A DNA stretch of 64,000 nt from Morganella psychrotolerans (lineage in GTDB: Bacteria; Pseudomonadota; Gammaproteobacteria; Enterobacterales; Enterobacteriaceae): contig NZ_LZEW01000001.1 in NCBI RefSeq assembly GCF_001676155.1, positions 682,001 through 746,000 of the forward strand. The letters run 5' to 3'. Shown piece by piece: positions 61,260-64,000 of the stretch. Positions within the stretch are counted from its first letter, which is position 1, and every line of letters begins with the position of its first letter. A program made the translations under genes and the position numbers. Under the pieces are notes generated by a model. That model ran no database searches. It was not told the origin of the DNA and was given only the letters and a program-made list of their open reading frames with translations.

Positions 61260-61862
61260 ATGGATAAATTAACGGAAAAGCAGCGCCAAAAACGCCGCCA
61301 GATCCTGGATGCAGCAATGCACTGCTTTATTGAAAAGGGGTTTCATTCGACATCAACAGCAGAAATCTGCAAAGCTGCAGGGATGAGCCCGGGTAACTTA
61401 TTTCATTATTATCCGACGAAATACGCGATTATCGAAGCTATTGCAGAGCTGGACAGTGATGATCACAAGACCATTCTTGCCATGGGCGACGAATCCGGTA
61501 ATACCATTGATATTATTGAAAAAATAGTGTCGGCGTTGATCGCACTTTATAATGAACCCGGCTATGCGCGCATCAGTCTGGAAATTATCACCGAGGCGAG
61601 CCGTAACCCGGAACTTAACACCGCATTTGTGGTAAACGAGCAAAAGTTACACAGTAAAATACGGGATGTATTGCACCGGGGAATTGCCGCCGGAGAGATT
61701 GATTCACAACTGAACCCGCAACAAACGGCATCCTGGCTGATGGTGATAGCAGAAGGTGCGATGGGCCGCGACCTGATGGAGCCTGCGTTTAACTGGAAAA
61801 CCAGTCTTGCCGGGCTGCATGTTTTGATCAGAAAAGCGCTTATACCCAACGTCGCAACCTGA
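61260..61862 (+). CDS. TetR/AcrR-family transcriptional regulator
   Basis: A 200-residue regulator. The helix-turn-helix is FHSTSTAEICKAAGMSPGNLFHYYPTK. The C-terminal ligand domain resembles the BetI/QacR-like group (WLMVIAEGAMGRDLM). The last few codons, including PNVAT and the stop, are supplied by a short ERIC-like element (61841-61876), so the C-terminus was changed by repeat insertion. Divergent from the GNAT-aguA-elaA group, which it may repress. Confidence 0.85.
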   Translation: MDKLTEKQRQKRRQILDAAMHCFIEKGFHSTSTAEICKAAGMSPGNLFHYYPTKYAIIEAIAELDSDDHKTILAMGDESGNTIDIIEKIVSALIALYNEPGYARISLEIITEASRNPELNTAFVVNEQKLHSKIRDVLHRGIAAGEIDSQLNPQQTASWLMVIAEGAMGRDLMEPAFNWKTSLAGLHVLIRKALIPNVAT

Positions 61863-61876
61863 ATGAATAAGGGTAT
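61841..61876. repeat. Minimal ERIC-like element overlapping the TetR stop codon
   Basis: Only 36 bp: TATACCCAACGTCGCAACC then TGAATGAATAAGGGTAT, that is, the two extreme ends of the element joined. It provides the last residues and the TGA stop of the TetR gene. Confidence 0.75.
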
Positions 61877-61885
61877 CCTGAATAA

Positions 61886-62383
61886 TCAGTCTGCTAATAG
61901 ACGCTGCATAATGGTGACGTTTTCATCGTTGATAACATCATCAAACATGGGTTTCCATCCCATCCGGGCATACATGGCTTGTTTATCCGGGGTGTAAAGA
62001 TTGAGTGCAGGCGCGCGGCGCGCGGTTGCGGCATCAACCACCGTCTGTGTCAGGGCGCTGCCCAGCCCCTGACCCCGTGCGGCGGGCAGAGTATATATTT
62101 CACCTGTCCACCAGTCAGCATCTGCCATCCGGCTGGTTTTCAGCTCCCGCCAGATAAGACTGGCGGTTGCCAGCAATGCGCCGTTTTTATCTGTGGCAAC
62201 AAACAATTGTTCACCATTTTCCCCGTTTACCCGGTTAAGCAGACGCGCCAGAATTATCTCCGGAGTCTGCCATTGCGGCAGTGCCTGCCACTCGTTATGC
62301 AGAACCTGTGCAATGGCCTGCATCAGAGGATAGTCCTCAGGCTGAGCAGTGACAGGGCGGACAACCATGGTGGGGATAGTCAT
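61886..62383 (-). CDS. GNAT family N-acetyltransferase
   Basis: A 165-residue GNAT protein with TGEIYTLPAARGQGLGSALTQTVVDAA as the acetyl-CoA-binding segment and NLYTPDKQAMYARMGWKPM at the C-terminus. The substrate is unknown. Its start overlaps the stop of the upstream TetR gene by four bases, so it is translationally coupled to it. Confidence 0.83.
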   Translation of the reverse strand: MTIPTMVVRPVTAQPEDYPLMQAIAQVLHNEWQALPQWQTPEIILARLLNRVNGENGEQLFVATDKNGALLATASLIWRELKTSRMADADWWTGEIYTLPAARGQGLGSALTQTVVDAATARRAPALNLYTPDKQAMYARMGWKPMFDDVINDENVTIMQRLLAD

Positions 62384-62958
62384 GATGATGATACTCCGGG
62401 ATATTCAATTAGTTCGCTAATCAGTGCCAGAACGGGCTGAAAGAGCGCCAGGCTCTGTTCATAAGTATAGTCGGTGCGGCGGATAGCGACACTGTGCCCG
62501 TGCAATGCATCCGCCAGAAGATGCAGAATGGCAGTCCGGCGGGCATCACTCAGCCCGCATGGCGCTATGATGCGCAGATAGCGCCGCCGGAAGCATTCTG
62601 ACGGGCCGTCACTGTCCGCAGACAGCAGGACAGTCAGCAAACCGCTGTAAATATAAAGCAGATGCAGATAACTTTCTGCCAGGCGGCATAATTCCTGCTG
62701 CCGGGGTGCTTGCAGGTCAGGCTGATAAATTGTATCGACCAGCGCGGTGGCAAGTGCTTCCAGTAACTGCTGCTTGTTGCGGAAATAGTAATAAATCGCC
62801 ATCGGATCAACCTTTAAGCATTCGGCGAGGGCGCGGATCGAAGGTATTTTTCCCTGTGCCTGCCACATTTTCTGTGCTTCAGTCAGTATATTTTCCGGTG
62901 TCAGTTTACTGCCCCGGTGAGCAGGCCGCCCGCAGGGCGGCAGTCGGGATTGGGTCAC
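62380..62958 (-). CDS. TetR/AcrR-family transcriptional regulator
   Basis: A 192-residue regulator with PSIRALAECLKVDPMAIYYYFRNKQQLL as helix-turn-helix, the pattern of regulators whose N-terminus carries a Pro/Arg-rich arm (RLPPCGRPAHRGSKLTPENIL). It is coupled to the downstream GNAT gene and 13 bases from the NmrA-like gene upstream, so the three probably form an operon. Confidence 0.83.
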   Translation of the reverse strand: MTQSRLPPCGRPAHRGSKLTPENILTEAQKMWQAQGKIPSIRALAECLKVDPMAIYYYFRNKQQLLEALATALVDTIYQPDLQAPRQQELCRLAESYLHLLYIYSGLLTVLLSADSDGPSECFRRRYLRIIAPCGLSDARRTAILHLLADALHGHSVAIRRTDYTYEQSLALFQPVLALISELIEYPGVSSS

Positions 62959-62971
62959 GTTCAGTCTCCGG

Positions 62972-63847
62972 TTACCGGAAATGGTGTTGATATTTAAGAA
63001 TAAAATCCGTCACAGACATCGGTTTTTTGCCGGTGATCGCCGTGAAGTTATCAAATGTGGTTCCCGCTCCCGGAATACGGAATTCGCTGAAATCCACATA
63101 ATGATCATAAATACTTTTCATATACGCCGGTTCAAGCTGCTGCTTTTTGACAAACTCACGGAATATTACCGGAGACAGCGCCTGATAGCGATACGGTTTC
63201 CCGGTAACATCACTGATAACAGCGGCAATTTCATGATAGTTTTTTGCATCATAGCCCAGGCGGTACACGCGGTTGCGGTGCTGTTCAGGTGCCCGTAAAC
63301 AGGCCGCCGCCACTTCTGCCACATCTTCACAGGCAACCCAGCTCAGTGTTGCATCGCCGAAATAATCGCTCAATATACCGGGATCGCCATTATTATCACC
63401 CTGATATCCCAGCAAATTTTGCATATAGGATTCCGGTCGCAGATGGGTGAAATCAAATCCCGCCCATTCAATATAGCGCTCAACCAACTGATGCCAGGCC
63501 CAGTGTGCTACGCGGGTATTATCATCACCGCAGGCGCCGAGGTGAACAATATGGCGCACACCGGATTTTTTCGCTTCATCCGTAAATACTTTGCTCTGCT
63601 CCAGCATGGCAAGTGTATAGCCGGTCATCATAAAAACGGTATCAACACCTGCCAGTGCCGGTAATATTGAATCCGGATCATCATAATCGAAATAACGGAC
63701 CGGCAGACCACTGTCAGCGAGCTTTTGCGGGTCACGGGCGGCGAGGATAATATTCAGCCCGGCGCTTTCCCGCAGGCGCTGAGTCAGAAATTTGCCGACC
63801 TGCCCGGTAGCGCCGGTGATCAGTACTGTGCGTGTTGCCGTCATCAT
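62972..63847 (-). CDS. NmrA-like NAD(P)-binding protein (atypical SDR)
   Basis: A 291-residue Rossmann-fold protein with VLITGATGQVGKFL at the N-terminus and AGVDTVFMMTGYTLAML, typical of NmrA/QOR2-like atypical short-chain reductases that sense or reduce with NADPH. The catalytic Tyr-x-x-x-Lys of classical enzymes is absent. It leads a probable operon with the TetR and GNAT genes and is divergent from a gene starting at the right edge. Confidence 0.8.
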   Translation of the reverse strand: MMTATRTVLITGATGQVGKFLTQRLRESAGLNIILAARDPQKLADSGLPVRYFDYDDPDSILPALAGVDTVFMMTGYTLAMLEQSKVFTDEAKKSGVRHIVHLGACGDDNTRVAHWAWHQLVERYIEWAGFDFTHLRPESYMQNLLGYQGDNNGDPGILSDYFGDATLSWVACEDVAEVAAACLRAPEQHRNRVYRLGYDAKNYHEIAAVISDVTGKPYRYQALSPVIFREFVKKQQLEPAYMKSIYDHYVDFSEFRIPGAGTTFDNFTAITGKKPMSVTDFILKYQHHFR

Positions 63848-63984
63848 TATTCCATCCGTTTTTGATCATATTATTGACGACAACCATATCAGTCCGCTAA
63901 GCTGTGTAAAGATATTCTACGGTGTAGAATGCCGGCAGAGCACAATATATATCATTTAATTAATTAACTATTAAGGTCTTAATC
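63848..63984. promoter_or_regulatory. Divergent promoter region at the right edge
   Basis: 137 AT-rich bases between the NmrA-like gene and a new plus-strand start. TAATTAATTAACTATTAAGG carries AT-rich symmetric elements that could be a regulator site. Confidence 0.3.
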
Positions 63985-64000
63985 ATGCGCAATATTATTT
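63985..64000 (+). CDS. Start of an unidentified gene cut by the window edge
   Basis: ATG 63985 starts a frame MRNII that is cut after five codons. Its AAGG lies 11 bases upstream. NmrA-like genes are often paired with a divergent regulator, but the product cannot be told from this fragment. Confidence 0.3.

Overview
The window looks like a chromosomal segment of an enterobacterium. Nearly every housekeeping gene is close to its Escherichia coli counterpart in length and motifs. The roughly even base composition and the mix of orthologues suggest Morganellaceae, with a Morganella-like organism as the best guess. This is inference: the window holds no rRNA or other decisive marker. A Tus gene with a Ter site in its leader places the segment in the replication-terminus half of the chromosome.

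Layout. 1-17.8 kb is a block known from E. coli: rnm (partial), yciO, rluB, yciK, sohB, yciN, topA, cysB, acnA, ribA, pgpB, lapA-lapB-pyrF-yciH. It covers tRNA and rRNA maturation, DNA supercoiling, cysteine regulation, the TCA cycle, riboflavin synthesis, and control of LPS and phospholipid. 17.8-21.8 kb is an accessory cassette with a LysR regulator, an MFS exporter, a secreted alpha/beta hydrolase and a cyclophilin-like protein. 21.9-30.1 kb carries rnb and the rsxABCDGE-nth operon (membrane electron transport that resets SoxR, plus endonuclease III). 30.4-39.4 kb has ydgJ, yfeH, add, ydgA, manA, fumC and tus. 39.4-41.1 kb has no annotated-size gene but holds four related micro-ORFs encoding short Cys-pair peptides. 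41.1-48 kb has ynfM/ynfL, a DUF1460 protein, mlc, bioD2, DUF1161 and DUF1283 proteins and ydfG. 48.4-54 kb is the propionate 2-methylcitrate cluster prpBCD with divergent prpR, a sigma-54 promoter and an array of TGAAAC repeats. 54.2-55.9 kb is an alkB-ada alkylation-repair pair. The rest (56-64 kb) is accessory: a secreted protein, an ABC-F ATPase with a leader peptide, elaA and agmatine deiminase, two more GNAT acetyltransferases, two TetR regulators and an NmrA-like reductase.

Two themes recur. First, at least a dozen full, internally deleted or partial ERIC elements punctuate the intergenic regions. Second, many conserved genes (sohB, yciH, yfeH, manA, prpR, alkB and a lipoprotein gene) are broken by a single base, usually one extra base in a run of six or more A or T. 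In each case removing or adding that base restores a protein of family length. This points to homopolymer errors in the assembly rather than decay, although a T9 tract in the lipoprotein gene could be phase-variable.

The best candidate for something undescribed is the Cys-pair micropeptide cluster at 39.8-41.05 kb, with duplicated promoter-like blocks. Next are the leader peptide with competing hairpins ahead of the ABC-F gene, and an Ada protein that has lost all four zinc/methyl-acceptor cysteines of its sensor domain.
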